Shown here: positions 31,659 through 42,527 of the stretch, piece by piece
Layout of the letters: every line of letters starts with the position of its first letter
Position numbering within the stretch: the stretch's first letter is position 1
Origin: Aphrophora alni
Taxonomy: Eukaryota > Arthropoda > Insecta > Hemiptera > Aphrophoridae
Direction of reading: 5' to 3'
DNA length: 64,000 nt
NCBI GenBank assembly: GCA_963513935.1
Contig: OY740768.1
Coordinates: 71,046,877 to 71,110,876 of the forward strand
Translations under genes and position numbers: made by a program
Notes under the pieces: generated by a model
Database searches by the model: none
The model's input: only the letters and a program-made list of their open reading frames with translations
Told to the model about the DNA's origin: nothing

Positions 31659-32300
31659 TTATAATATTTCTTTATATTTTATTAAAATTTCACTTAATTG
31701 TTCTTTCTGAATTTCCGAAATGTGTCCTAATTCATTAATTTTTTGCATAATTTCTTTCTGATCAGTTTCGTAACTTTCTATTTCCATATGTTGTATTAAT
31801 TCATGTTTATAATGTTCTTCCGGGTCCTCAAACATGATCTCCTTCCTTATTTCACAATTTTCTTCATTATTTATACCTAATTCTAATTTATTGCTGATAA
31901 AATCTACGACAGCCTTATTTTTAACCAAAAAATCTAACCCTAAAATGCAGTTTCTTATTAAGTCTGGTACAATGATAAAATGAATATTCATTACAATATC
32001 TCCCACATTTGCTCCAATTATTATTTGTTTTTTAATATTCTTCGAGCGTAAGCCGGTTGCTCCAATTACCTTAACTCCTGCTACTGGTAATTCTTCGTAT
32101 GGTCCCATTATTTCCTTATTCTCTAAATAAAACCGTTCCGACAAGGAATTGAATTCACACCCTGTATCCACTAAAGCCTGTACATTTATTCTATTAAAAC
32201 CTATTGTTATTTCTGGACATTTTGTTAAATTTTTACATATTAAATCTGAGTTATCCTGTGCTTCTAAATAATCTTTTAAATCAGTAAATAAGGTGTTCAT
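31659..32300 (-). CDS. Aspartic protease, copy 4 (213 aa)
   Basis: Residue 183 is Glu, as in copies 2 and 5. Confidence 0.8.
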   Translation of the reverse strand: MNTLFTDLKDYLEAQDNSDLICKNLTKCPEITIGFNRINVQALVDTGCEFNSLSERFYLENKEIMGPYEELPVAGVKVIGATGLRSKNIKKQIIIGANVGDIVMNIHFIIVPDLIRNCILGLDFLVKNKAVVDFISNKLELGINNEENCEIRKEIMFEDPEEHYKHELIQHMEIESYETDQKEIMQKINELGHISEIQKEQLSEILIKYKEIL

Positions 32301-32354
32301 AACGCTATTGTTTTGTATTGCCCCTTGTCGGTTGCTTACGCCCTCGGCTAACCT

Positions 32355-33860
32355 TCACTTTTCCTTTCTATTAGGGGTTGGTTCTCTAACAAACCGCCTG
32401 TCCGGAACTCTCGGGTCATTGCTCGTTCCTTCATTGTTTCCCTGTCTTCTCCACTCAACTGGTTTATGACCTTGTTCTCGCCATGGAGTCATATGGTCAC
32501 TCGGTCGTCTACCCCAATTACTAGGTTTGTTGTTATTTACTTGTTCCCTAAAATTTACTCTATTATTGTTTACCCTTTCCCTTTCATTTACTTCCTCTAT
32601 TCTAGCATGTTCAAATTCCATGAGCAGTTTTATAAACTCTGTTTTCTTTTTAATCCCCCTTGTAATTATTGCAATCAAGATATTTGGATGGAAATGTTTT
32701 CCCGCCTTATAAACTAATTGTTCCTCTGCTAACGGCGGACTTAACTCGGAACATTGTAGCATCAACATTTCTACATATGCAATTGCCTCGTCGTTTATTC
32801 TGCCTCTAAATTTCCCAAACTCTAAATGGTCCCTAATTTTCGCTTGTATTATCTCATTGAAATACTTCTCCCTAAACAATTCCTCAAATTCTTTAAAATT
32901 TTTAACACTTCTCCTATGTAGCTGCCACCATATATAAGCCTCGTCTTTTAAATATCGGTCAATCCAATGCATGCCGTTTCCAATTACCTGCTCGCTTATC
33001 TCCTCCATTACATTTAGAAATTGTATGGGAAACCTCTCTTTTCCCGAGAAACTAATATTTCTTACTTCTGGCTCGTGACAATATCCTTCCCCCGAATTTC
33101 TGACCGTTTTTAATCTCCTATCTAATTCAATTAATTTTTTAGCGACCTCTTCCGTCTTCTTCGCATTCTCCTCAATTTTCGCGATGTTAGTTTCATTATT
33201 TTTCGTACATATTTCCCCGATTTCTTCGTCTTTCGCCGCGAGTTCTTCCAACCGATTGTTGACGACTACGCCACGGTTTTCGAGTTCTTGCACGCGACCC
33301 TCCGTTTCCGCGCGATATCCCTTGACTCGATCGCCGAATTCTTCTTCCGTCTTCCTCAACCTCTCTTCGACGCTCGTACGAATTTCCGCGACTTGTGTTT
33401 CGACCATCTCTACTCGACTGTTGACTCCGTCAAAACGCTCATTTATCTTCCTGTTAAATTTTTCTTCTAATGCGGTTAGACTACCCTTAACTTCCCCAAA
33501 TTTCTCTTCCATAGTTTTTCGATTTTCTTCAAAACCCTTCCTGTTCTCTTCCGCCATCTTTTCCGCGATTCTCCGATTTTCTTCTGTCATCTGCTTTAAC
33601 ATTTCCTGTATCATTGCCATACCCGCGTTTCCTGACTGTACTGCCGCTGATGTTGTTGGATTGTCTACTTCTGTCCCCGCCCGTGAATTTACGTTACTCT
33701 CTATCTCTAATTCCCCATTTTGATTAATTGACTCTAATTGTTCCAATTCTTGACTAAAATTTAAACTCCCACTATTTAATCCCAATTGATTATATATTTC
33801 ACTTTCATTTGCCATTTTAAGTTCTAATTCCCTCTTTTTGCTTCTGGTTAACATAAACAA
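32355..33860 (-). CDS. Gag-like protein, copy 4 (501 aa)
   Basis: Leu at residue 250. Otherwise identical to copy 1. The TGA is at 32357-32355. Confidence 0.8.
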   Translation of the reverse strand: MFMLTRSKKRELELKMANESEIYNQLGLNSGSLNFSQELEQLESINQNGELEIESNVNSRAGTEVDNPTTSAAVQSGNAGMAMIQEMLKQMTEENRRIAEKMAEENRKGFEENRKTMEEKFGEVKGSLTALEEKFNRKINERFDGVNSRVEMVETQVAEIRTSVEERLRKTEEEFGDRVKGYRAETEGRVQELENRGVVVNNRLEELAAKDEEIGEICTKNNETNIAKIEENAKKTEEVAKKLIELDRRLKTVRNSGEGYCHEPEVRNISFSGKERFPIQFLNVMEEISEQVIGNGMHWIDRYLKDEAYIWWQLHRRSVKNFKEFEELFREKYFNEIIQAKIRDHLEFGKFRGRINDEAIAYVEMLMLQCSELSPPLAEEQLVYKAGKHFHPNILIAIITRGIKKKTEFIKLLMEFEHARIEEVNERERVNNNRVNFREQVNNNKPSNWGRRPSDHMTPWREQGHKPVEWRRQGNNEGTSNDPRVPDRRFVREPTPNRKEK

Positions 33861-33986
33861 TACTACTCTAACCTATTATCTACCACACAATATTTCCTGT
33901 AACAATGTTAATATTCTTATCCTCTAACAATTCTATAACTAGCAATTTAAATTTCACTTTAATGAGCCACGCGGTGGAGCGCCAAA

Positions 33987-35653
33987 TATAACATTCAAGA
34001 TTTTTTTTATGTTATATTTTTATCTTGCCAATTTATTTTAAACAAAAGCCACACGTTGGTGAGCCAAATATAACATAACAGAACGTTTTGTTATATAATT
34101 TTTTTTTTCTCTAATTTATTTACTTTAAAATTAATTTATTTTAATTCTCTTGAAAACTTTTGAAAACTATTATGATGGTTTAAGTAAATTAATTCAACAA
34201 AACAAGTTTTTATCCTTTAACTAACTTCAGGATTTATTAGCAAAAACAATTATTTATAACAACAGTATCAATTCAATTTATCTATTCATTGAAATATCTT
34301 AAGGCTACTTCATTCTCTCACACTTGCATTCTTTAAAACTAATTTACTCTAATACACAATATTATTGATTACAAATTTAAAATCTACAATTGATTATTCA
34401 ATTTACATAAAATCAAAACTCTACAAAATGTTCAACAGATCTTGTCCAAATTGTTCTTATTAACTTTATCAATTTTATAACAAAAAAACAAGACAAATTT
34501 CTTTAATTAACTGATATTTCCAAATTTACTTTATTTTGCCGGCTAGCTCAATTACTTTACTTTTAAATTAATTATACAAAAAAAACTTGACTCTTATCTC
34601 GGGCATGGGAACTTTTAATGACTCAATTAAAGTGAAATACTAACTCTAATGATTATTTATTCTGAAATTTTGTACTTATCAGCAATTCTCCTCGTCCGCT
34701 ATAATTTTGGCACTTTTACACAACACAAATCACTAACGATGCACAACAACACAACGTATCCTTAGCCTGGGAGGTCGGATGCTGCTAACACTGGTTCATT
34801 GACTGGTGGTGAATCTCTGGTGATACTCGGCTAACTCTGTGTGGTCTCCTTACTCGTTCTCGACTACTAAGGACTTTGACGCGATGCTCTCTCCTCTTCT
34901 TTTATGAATTTTATAATCCTTGACTCTATTTAATTTATGATTCTAACAAACTTCAAGATAAATTACTAAATTTTGTTGCGGCTCTGCCTTTTAATTAACC
35001 AATGACTTAGAATTAAACCCTCAGGTTAATTCTTAACACTTAACCCCTCCTACTCTGATTCCTAGCTGTAAGCCAAGACCTACACGCTCTTAACCCCAGT
35101 TTTAGACTGACTCTCCTTACTGTTGGATTTCACCTCTCCCGAAATTCAAGTGTAGCGTCCTCTTCGCTTATTGGTTAAAATCTCATTTTTTAAAACTCAG
35201 GCCTCTCCTGATTGGACCTCTAACTTTCTAAAAATCGTTGGTTTTTTCTTACACGCGCTGGCTTCACCCTCGGAGATACCGTTAGGAATTCGCTTTCTCA
35301 TTTTTTCTTGGTTCCCATTTTTTACAACACGCAGCTGCGTTGAATAGCAAAACTCCGTTATGTTTTCTACTAAATTTTTTATTTTGTGTCGGCGAACTTT
35401 CTTCTCTTAAGTAAAACAGAATGTCTTCTTTCCCTTGTCCTTGTCACGTTTGTCAATTTGTACAGTTATTTTCCAAACTAAACCTTGCAGCTGCTCTTTT
35501 GGTAATGTTGCTTGTCCACATGTGTTTTGTTTCAATTTACACATTCACACAATTATTTATTAATGTTAACTTTTGATTGATTATTATTATTTTAGTATTT
35601 GATATTAGGCCTAATTAATTATTTATCCATTGTGATCGTTTGAGATCGTTATA
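33987..35653 (-). repeat. LTR 5
   Basis: Shared between internal regions 4 and 5. It has the same marker combination as LTR 4 (A, then C). Confidence 0.9.
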
Positions 35654-35859
35654 CTGTCCCCAGATAAAATTTGTCTTTGAAATGCTTCAAGATAAATTTT
35701 TTCTTACGCCCGTTTCTTTAACAATAGGTTGTAAAGAACCTTTTTCTTACAATGCCCTTTATGTTGCGGTTACCCACTGTTTTACAATAGAACTTTCTTC
35801 TATTGTTCCTTTATTGTCTATGTTTTGTTTACTGCCTAAGTTTATTCTAATGTCCTTAA

Positions 35860-36501
35860 TTATAATATTTCTTTATATTTTATTAAAATTTCACTTAATT
35901 GTTCTTTCTGAATTTCCGAAATGTGTCCTAATTCATTAATTTTTTGCATAATTTCTTTCTGATCAGTTTCGTAACTTTCTATTTCCATATGTTGTATTAA
36001 TTCATGTTTATAATGTTCTTCCGGGTCCTCAAACATGATCTCCTTCCTTATTTCACAATTTTCTTCATTATTTATACCTAATTCTAATTTATTGCTGATA
36101 AAATCTACGACAGCCTTATTTTTAACCAAAAAATCTAACCCTAAAATGCAGTTTCTTATTAAGTCTGGTACAATGATAAAATGAATATTCATTACAATAT
36201 CTCCCACATTTGCTCCAATTATTATTTGTTTTTTAATATTCTTCGAGCGTAAGCCGGTTGCTCCAATTACCTTAACTCCTGCTACTGGTAATTCTTCGTA
36301 TGGTCCCATTATTTCCTTATTCTCTAAATAAAACCGTTCCGACAAGGAATTGAATTCACACCCTGTATCCACTAAAGCCTGTACATTTATTCTATTAAAA
36401 CCTATTGTTATTTCTGGACATTTTGTTAAATTTTTACATATTAAATCTGAGTTATCCTGTGCTTCTAAATAATCTTTTAAATCAGTAAATAAGGTGTTCA
36501 T
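35860..36501 (-). CDS. Aspartic protease, copy 5 (213 aa)
   Basis: Residue 183 is Glu. Same 206-bp non-coding stretch to the purine tract as the other copies. Confidence 0.8.
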   Translation of the reverse strand: MNTLFTDLKDYLEAQDNSDLICKNLTKCPEITIGFNRINVQALVDTGCEFNSLSERFYLENKEIMGPYEELPVAGVKVIGATGLRSKNIKKQIIIGANVGDIVMNIHFIIVPDLIRNCILGLDFLVKNKAVVDFISNKLELGINNEENCEIRKEIMFEDPEEHYKHELIQHMEIESYETDQKEIMQKINELGHISEIQKEQLSEILIKYKEIL

Positions 36502-36555
36502 AACGCTATTGTTTTGTATTGCCCCTTGTCGGTTGCTTACGCCCTCGGCTAACCT

Positions 36556-38061
36556 TCACTTTTCCTTTCTATTAGGGGTTGGTTCTCTAACAAACCGCCT
36601 GTCCGGAACTCTCGGGTCATTGCTCGTTCCTTCATTGTTTCCCTGTCTTCTCCACTCAACTGGTTTATGACCTTGTTCTCGCCATGGAGTCATATGGTCA
36701 CTCGGTCGTCTACCCCAATTACTAGGTTTGTTGTTATTTACTTGTTCCCTAAAATTTACTCTATTATTGTTTACCCTTTCCCTTTCATTTACTTCCTCTA
36801 TTCTAGCATGTTCAAATTCCATGAGCAGTTTTATAAACTCTGTTTTCTTTTTAATCCCCCTTGTAATTATTGCAATCAAGATATTTGGATGGAAATGTTT
36901 TCCCGCCTTATAAACTAATTGTTCCTCTGCTAACGGCGGACTTAACTCGGAACATTGTAGCATCAACATTTCTACATATGCAATTGCCTCGTCGTTTATT
37001 CTGCCTCTAAATTTCCCAAACTCTAAATGGTCCCTAATTTTCGCTTGTATTATCTCATTGAAATACTTCTCCCTAAACAATTCCTCAAATTCTTTAAAAT
37101 TTTTAACACTTCTCCTATGTAGCTGCCACCATATATAAGCCTCGTCTTTTAAATATCGGTCAATCCAATGCATGCCGTTTCCAATTACCTGCTCGCTTAT
37201 CTCCTCCATTACATTTAGAAATTGTATGGGAAACCTCTCTTTTCCCGAGAAACTAATATTTCTTACTTCTGGCTCGTGACAATATCCTTCCCCCGAATTT
37301 CTGACCGTTTTTAATCTCCTATCTAATTCAATTAATTTTTTAGCGACCTCTTCCGTCTTCTTCGCATTCTCCTCAATTTTCGCGATGTTAGTTTCATTAT
37401 TTTTCGTACATATTTCCCCGATTTCTTCGTCTTTCGCCGCGAGTTCTTCCAACCGATTGTTGACGACTACGCCACGGTTTTCGAGTTCTTGCACGCGACC
37501 CTCCGTTTCCGCGCGATATCCCTTGACTCGATCGCCGAATTCTTCTTCCGTCTTCCTCAACCTCTCTTCGACGCTCGTACGAATTTCCGCGACTTGTGTT
37601 TCGACCATCTCTACTCGACTGTTGACTCCGTCAAAACGCTCATTTATCTTCCTGTTAAATTTTTCTTCTAATGCGGTTAGACTACCCTTAACTTCCCCAA
37701 ATTTCTCTTCCATAGTTTTTCGATTTTCTTCAAAACCCTTCCTGTTCTCTTCCGCCATCTTTTCCGCGATTCTCCGATTTTCTTCTGTCATCTGCTTTAA
37801 CATTTCCTGTATCATTGCCATACCCGCGTTTCCTGACTGTACTGCCGCTGATGTTGTTGGATTGTCTACTTCTGTCCCCGCCCGTGAATTTACGTTACTC
37901 TCTATCTCTAATTCCCCATTTTGATTAATTGACTCTAATTGTTCCAATTCTTGACTAAAATTTAAACTCCCACTATTTAATCCCAATTGATTATATATTT
38001 CACTTTCATTTGCCATTTTAAGTTCTAATTCCCTCTTTTTGCTTCTGGTTAACATAAACAA
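36556..38061 (-). CDS. Gag-like protein, copy 5 (501 aa)
   Basis: Leu at residue 250. The TGA is at 36558-36556. This copy is nearest the outer 5' LTR (LTR 6), so it would be the first translated on a transcript of the whole block. Confidence 0.8.
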   Translation of the reverse strand: MFMLTRSKKRELELKMANESEIYNQLGLNSGSLNFSQELEQLESINQNGELEIESNVNSRAGTEVDNPTTSAAVQSGNAGMAMIQEMLKQMTEENRRIAEKMAEENRKGFEENRKTMEEKFGEVKGSLTALEEKFNRKINERFDGVNSRVEMVETQVAEIRTSVEERLRKTEEEFGDRVKGYRAETEGRVQELENRGVVVNNRLEELAAKDEEIGEICTKNNETNIAKIEENAKKTEEVAKKLIELDRRLKTVRNSGEGYCHEPEVRNISFSGKERFPIQFLNVMEEISEQVIGNGMHWIDRYLKDEAYIWWQLHRRSVKNFKEFEELFREKYFNEIIQAKIRDHLEFGKFRGRINDEAIAYVEMLMLQCSELSPPLAEEQLVYKAGKHFHPNILIAIITRGIKKKTEFIKLLMEFEHARIEEVNERERVNNNRVNFREQVNNNKPSNWGRRPSDHMTPWREQGHKPVEWRRQGNNEGTSNDPRVPDRRFVREPTPNRKEK

Positions 38062-38187
38062 TACTACTCTAACCTATTATCTACCACACAATATTTCCTG
38101 TAACAATGTTAATATTCTTATCCTCTAACAATTCTATAACTAGCAATTTAAATTTCACTTTAATGAGCCACGCGGTGGAGCGCCAAA

Positions 38188-39854
38188 TATAACATTCAAG
38201 ATTTTTTTTATGTTATATTTTTATCTTGCCAATTTATTTTAAACAAAAGCCACACGTTGGTGAGCCAAATATAACATAACAGAACGTTTTGTTATATAAT
38301 TTTTTTTTTCTCTAATTTATTTACTTTAAAATTAATTTATTTTAATTCTCTTGAAAACTTTTGAAAACTATTATGATGGTTTAAGTAAATTAATTCAACA
38401 AAACAAGTTTTTATCCTTTAACTAACTTCAGGATTTATTAGCAAAAACAATTATTTATAACAACAGTATCAATTCAATTTATCTATTCATTGAAATATCT
38501 TAAGGCTACTTCATTCTCTCACACTTGCATTCTTTAAAACTAATTTACTCTAATACACAATATTATTGATTACAAATTTAAAATCTACAATTGATTATTC
38601 AATTTACATAAAATCAAAACTCTACAAAATGTTCAACAGATCTTGTCCAAATTGTTCTTATTAACTTTATCAATTTTATAACAAAAAAACAAGACAAATT
38701 TCTTTAATTAACTGATATTTCCAAATTTACTTTATTTTGCCGGCTAGCTCAATTACTTTACTTTTAAATTAATTATACAAAAAAAACTTGACTCTTATCT
38801 CGGGCATGGGAACTTTTAATGACTCAATTAAAGTGAAATACTAACTCTAATGATTATTTATTCTGAAATTTTGTACTTATCAGCAATTCTCCTCGTCCGC
38901 TATAATTTTGGCACTTTTACACAACACAAATCACTAACGATGCACAACAACACAACGTATCCTTAGCCTGGGAGGTCGGATGCTGCTAACACTGGTTCAT
39001 TGACTGGTGGTGAATCTCTGGTGATACTCGGCTAACTCTGTGTGGTCTCCTTACTCGTTCTCGACTACTAAGGACTTTGACGCGATGCTCTCTCCTCTTC
39101 TTTTATGAATTTTATAATCCTTGACTCTATTTAATTTATGATTCTAACAAACTTCAAGATAAATTACTAAATTTTGTTGCGGCTCTGCCTTTTAATTAAC
39201 CAATGACTTAGAATTAAACCCTCAGGTTAATTCTTAACACTTAACCCCTCCTACTCTGATTCCTAGCTGTAAGCCAAGACCTACACGCTCTTAACCCCAG
39301 TTTTAGACTGACTCTCCTTACTGTTGGATTTCACCTCTCCCGAAATTCAAGTGTAGCGTCCTCTTCGCTTATTGGTTAAAATCTCATTTTTTAAAACTCA
39401 GGCCTCTCCTGATTGGACCTCTAACTTTCTAAAAATCGTTGGTTTTTTCTTACACGCGCTGGCTTCACCCTCGGAGATACCGTTAGGAATTCGCTTTCTC
39501 ATTTTTTCTTGGTTCCCATTTTTTACAACACGCAGCTGCGTTGAATAGCAAAACTCCGTTATGTTTTCTACTAAAATTTTTATTTTGTGTCGGCGAACTT
39601 TCTTCTCTTAAGTAAAACAGAATGTCTTCTTTCCCTTGTCCTTGTCACGTTTGTCAATTTGTACAGTTATTTTCCAAACTAAACCTTGCAGCTGCTCTTT
39701 TGGTAATGTTGCTTGTCCACATGTGTTTTGTTTCAATTTACACATTCACACAATTATTTATTAATGTTAACTTTTGATTGATTATTATTATTTTAGTATT
39801 TGATATTAGGCATAATTAATTATTTATCCATTGTGATCGTTTGAGATCGTTATA
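38188..39854 (-). repeat. LTR 6 (5'-most on the minus strand)
   Basis: Right-hand LTR next to the second ACAC. Markers match LTRs 4 and 5, plus two private substitutions at 39576 (A for T) and 39812 (A for C). As the outer 5' LTR it would drive full-length transcription of the block. Confidence 0.9.
39110..39116 (-). promoter_or_regulatory. Candidate LTR TATA box
   Basis: On the minus strand TATAAAA is followed about 25 bp downstream by a purine-rich GAAGAGGAGAGAGC stretch. It is repeated in every LTR. The T/A marker separating LTRs 1-3 from 4-6 lies two bases from this box. No start site has been mapped, so the assignment is inference. Confidence 0.4.
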
Positions 39855-41150
39855 ACACTAACGTAGGTTGTCAGGGAAGAATTTCGGGTGGTGGAGTTTT
39901 TAGTAGTACACTTTTTAAGAAATGTCTGGATGACAACACCATGCACATTCCCCAATCACGGCCTTTACCACAATTAAGCGTTCCGGTGCCATATGTCTTC
40001 GTAGGAGACTAAGCTTTTCAACTAACTTCAAATGTTATGAAGCAATTCTCAGAATTGCATGACAAAAGGAACAAAAAAAAAAGGATATTTAACTATCGAT
40101 TAAGTAGGGTTCGAAGAGTTTCAGAGAATGCATTTGGAATAATGTCTTCAAGTTTTCGTATATTTCGAAAACCAATTTTATTGCAACCAGGTATAGCAAC
40201 AAAACTGACACTGGCAGCAATTTATTTACATAACTATTTGAGGAAAAGCGGATCAAGAAATGTTTACTGCCCTATTGGGATGTTAGATACGGGATGTTCT
40301 GATAGTGGGGAGGTTATTCCTGGTCTATGGAGGCAAGATCCATCAAATAGTCAAATAAATACCTTGAATACAGTCCCAAGAAGTTGCATTGATGCACACA
40401 CGGTGAGAGAGGAATTTGTAGAATATTTTATGACTCCGCAAGGTGAATTGCACTTCCAGTACGACAAGTAGTTAAACACATTATTTTTAATTAGGTACCT
40501 ATTTAGTTTTTATTTTATTTTTTTAGCATATATAGGCTTAGCGTAATAGGTATGTACGTATGAAATAAAATATAAAAAAATTGCATTACAAAATAATTTG
40601 TACGACTTGTTTATTTATTTATGTTTTGCTACTAACGTACTTAAATTTTTATCTATCAGCGCACCAATATTGGCCTCTATTTATTAACATTATAACACTA
40701 TGTTATGCCTTAATATTAATATTTATAAAATTAAAATTATCTACCTCTCTATCCTGAGTATTTTTTGGTTTATTTTTATCGGCCAAAAATAGCAAAGATT
40801 TATACGCAAACCACTTGGTTATGTAAACTTCATCTGTACCACTGCCTGTTTTCTTGGAATCGTTCTCCTTCTTGCGCTCCCTGCTAAAATGGCTTTGCAA
40901 GTTTTTTTTTTTTTTTTTTCAACTTCTGGTTTGTCAATAGCAAAAGGAAACCGCAATTTCCATTAAGCCATCGTGTCGTTTATTTCGATTTTCATACTCG
41001 GGATTTGTAGGATCCGACAGTAAATTACGCTCGCGGTACATATCAATGAAAGAAATTGTTTGTTCGTCACTCCAATTCATGGCGTAAAATAAAAATAAAT
41101 AAATAAACCAAAAAATTAGCAAAACAAACGCTCTTTAACTTATGGAATCA

Positions 41151-41178
41151 CCCCCCCCACACACATATATATATATAT
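41151..41178. repeat. Compound microsatellite C8-(CA)n-(TA)n
   Basis: A run of eight C, then CACACACA, then TA units. It lies near where the right end of H2 is expected and may have replaced it. Confidence 0.9.
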
Positions 41179-41470
41179 TTCTGTTCAGAACATGGAAAAT
41201 ATTGAGATACAAAATATCCATTTGTTAACACACTTCCATTAAAAGCACCTTAGTGAATATGTGTCCCCACTCAAAAGTATATAAAGAGTTAATATTTCGG
41301 CTTCGCAGAATTCTGACTCATCGCATGTCACTACCATTATTCCTTTTGCCAACCTATTTCCACAGGAAATGAACACTAGTCTACATCCTTTCCATTGATA
41401 CACAGTGTGTATACATTTTTCTGTCCATTGCTGCAAGAAATGTATTACGTACATACTTCTAGACTTAATA

Positions 41471-41939
41471 CAGGCGAAACTCGTTAATCCGAATATTTGT
41501 TTGCTCGAGGTGTTCGGACTATCAAAAAGTTCGGATTACTGAGGAAATGCAAAAAAACGCCAGAAATAATTTAAAGCAAATTTTATTACTGTACAATAAA
41601 TTTCAAAACTACAGTACAGTACATAATAAAGTTGTACAATACAATAAATAACTTTGTAATACAATAAATAACTTTACAATAAAAAGTCTTTAATCGTTTT
41701 CTGACCTGCTTTTTTGATCGACTTACGAAACTTGTCATCACGCAGTTGACGAAGGGTAAGGATCTGGTATAGTACCAATAGTGAAATGACCTGACTAGTG
41801 ACTCATCTCAACTACATCCTTTACTTTGTTTACGTTTCCGTTGTTGTGATATGGGAATTCTAAGAAATGGCAACTGAAGGCCGTTCGGAGTAGCGCGGCG
41901 TTCGGAGTACCGTGCGTGCGGATTAACGAGTTTCTCCTG
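41471..41939. mobile_element. Tigger/pogo-like MITE (469 bp)
   Basis: The ends CAGGCGAAACTCGTTAATCC and, in reverse complement, CAGGAGAAACTCGTTAATCC differ at one position and are flanked by TA (41469-41470 and 41940-41941). Subterminal GTTCGGACTATC and GTTCGGATTACT blocks match the Tigger-like layout. It has no coding capacity. It is inserted in the copy B minisatellite zone. Confidence 0.85.
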
Positions 41940-41941
41940 TA

Positions 41942-42527
41942 ATATTATTACTACAAGATATGGACACTAAATTAAGTCCTACGTTATAATTACATTATTA
42001 CAGAATGTACACATTACTTTCTGTCTCATGTAATAATTCCATACTAGCGATTGTGTACAAATATAATGTCAAAGGTATTGTATTATTATATTACTAAAAG
42101 TTCTTCACACTAATTTCTTTTGAAAGTAATATTTACATTACCATAGAGCGTGTACAAACTTCCGGTCCCATTTAGTAATTACAAATATACTGGGTCTGCA
42201 CACTACTATCTGCCCCATGTGATAATGACGTTGTTACAAAATATGTACACTACATTCTGTCCCACGTAATAATTACATTGTTTCAGTGTCTGTACTTTAC
42301 TTACTGTTTCATGTAATAATTACATTACTATTTGATGTGCACAAATACTTCCTGTCTAACGTAATAAATACATTGTAACAATGTGTCCTCACCACTTACC
42401 GTTCCATGTAATAATTACATTGATACAGTGTTTGTACTCAACTTCCTGTTTCAATTTATAAATAAATTGCTACTGGATGTACACAACTACTCCCTGTTCA
42501 CGTAATAATAACTTTGCAGTAATTTAT
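41942..42527 (-). repeat. Reverse-oriented 50-65 bp minisatellite of copy B
   Basis: About ten units with CCCATGTAATAATTACATTG-type cores and CACTACTTTCTGTCC spacers, the reverse complement of the repeat at 2490-4020. Degenerate units may start as early as 41340. Confidence 0.8.

Larger units (their letters stand above)
17183..39854 (-). mobile_element. LTR-retroelement concatemer: six LTRs, five internal regions, one target duplication
   Basis: A strict 4201-bp period: 1667-bp LTRs alternate with 2534-bp internal regions, and the block starts and ends with an LTR. LTR ends are TATAAC...GTTATA. ACAC flanks the whole block (17179-17182 and 39855-39858), and removing block plus one ACAC rejoins the H2 transposase frame. 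The elements read on the - strand. Each internal region has a primer-binding-site-like TGG sequence by the right LTR, gag, a TGA, protease, and a purine tract by the left LTR. Reverse transcriptase, RNase H, integrase and envelope are absent. Copies differ at only a handful of positions, so the event is young. The 4-bp duplication and Gag/protease type fit a Ty3/gypsy-related, non-autonomous element. Assembly error in copy number cannot be excluded. Confidence 0.9.
15647..40471 (+). pseudogene. Harbinger transposase of H2, interrupted by retroelement and stops
   Basis: Exon 1 (15647-16082) carries VRLSLVQGRKKYSTEE, the GFRMKNSDFENLLSMIAPKI helix-turn-helix-like region and RLAVTLRF. Stops lie at 15695-15697 and 15974-15976, with a frame change near 16043. 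The donor is GTAAGA at 16083. Exon 2 starts at 16977 after TTTTTTACAG, and the join gives LQEYVK then IPRSPEEWE. It contains GAIDGKH (first catalytic Asp) and is open to 17178, where the 22.7-kb retroelement intervenes. Coding resumes at 39859 with NVGCQGRIS, then VFVGD (second Asp) followed by a TAA at 40010-40012. A 144-residue open segment (40037-40471) contains FNYRLSRVRRV, SENAFG (Glu) and the C-terminus. Non-functional as it stands. Confidence 0.85.
16211..41080 (-). pseudogene. MADF/BESS-like accessory protein of H2, two exons, broken
   Basis: The first exon starts with the ATG at 41080 and reads MNWSDEQTISFIDMYRERN, then DPTNPEYENRNKRHDGLMEI, a MADF N-terminal half. A long A-run on this strand (around 40901-40919) then shifts the frame. 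It resumes as FSRERKKENDSKKTGSGTDE and TKWFAYKSLLFLADKNKPKN down to about 40745 (GT donor). The terminal exon (about 16803-16211) continues VNEQDENNE, then SPKK, IDEAVKLLRSIQ, DEYQLFGEQVAIKL (a BESS-like motif) and a Gln/Pro/Ser tail. In-frame stops are at 16648-16646 and 16501-16499. The terminal exon lies entirely inside the 894-nt transposase intron. The first exon lies downstream of the transposase stop. Confidence 0.75.
15461..41340 (+). mobile_element. Harbinger-type DNA transposon H2, split by an LTR-retroelement concatemer
   Basis: The left end AGCTGTGTCCACACTATGCC follows TTA (15458-15460) in the minisatellite of copy B. A transposase on + and a MADF-like gene on - follow the same plan as in H1. 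The right end is not identified: after the first MADF exon (41080) I see no matching inverted terminal repeat, only a compound microsatellite at 41151-41178 and sequence that seems to return to minisatellite by about 41340. The end coordinate is therefore approximate. Confidence 0.7.
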
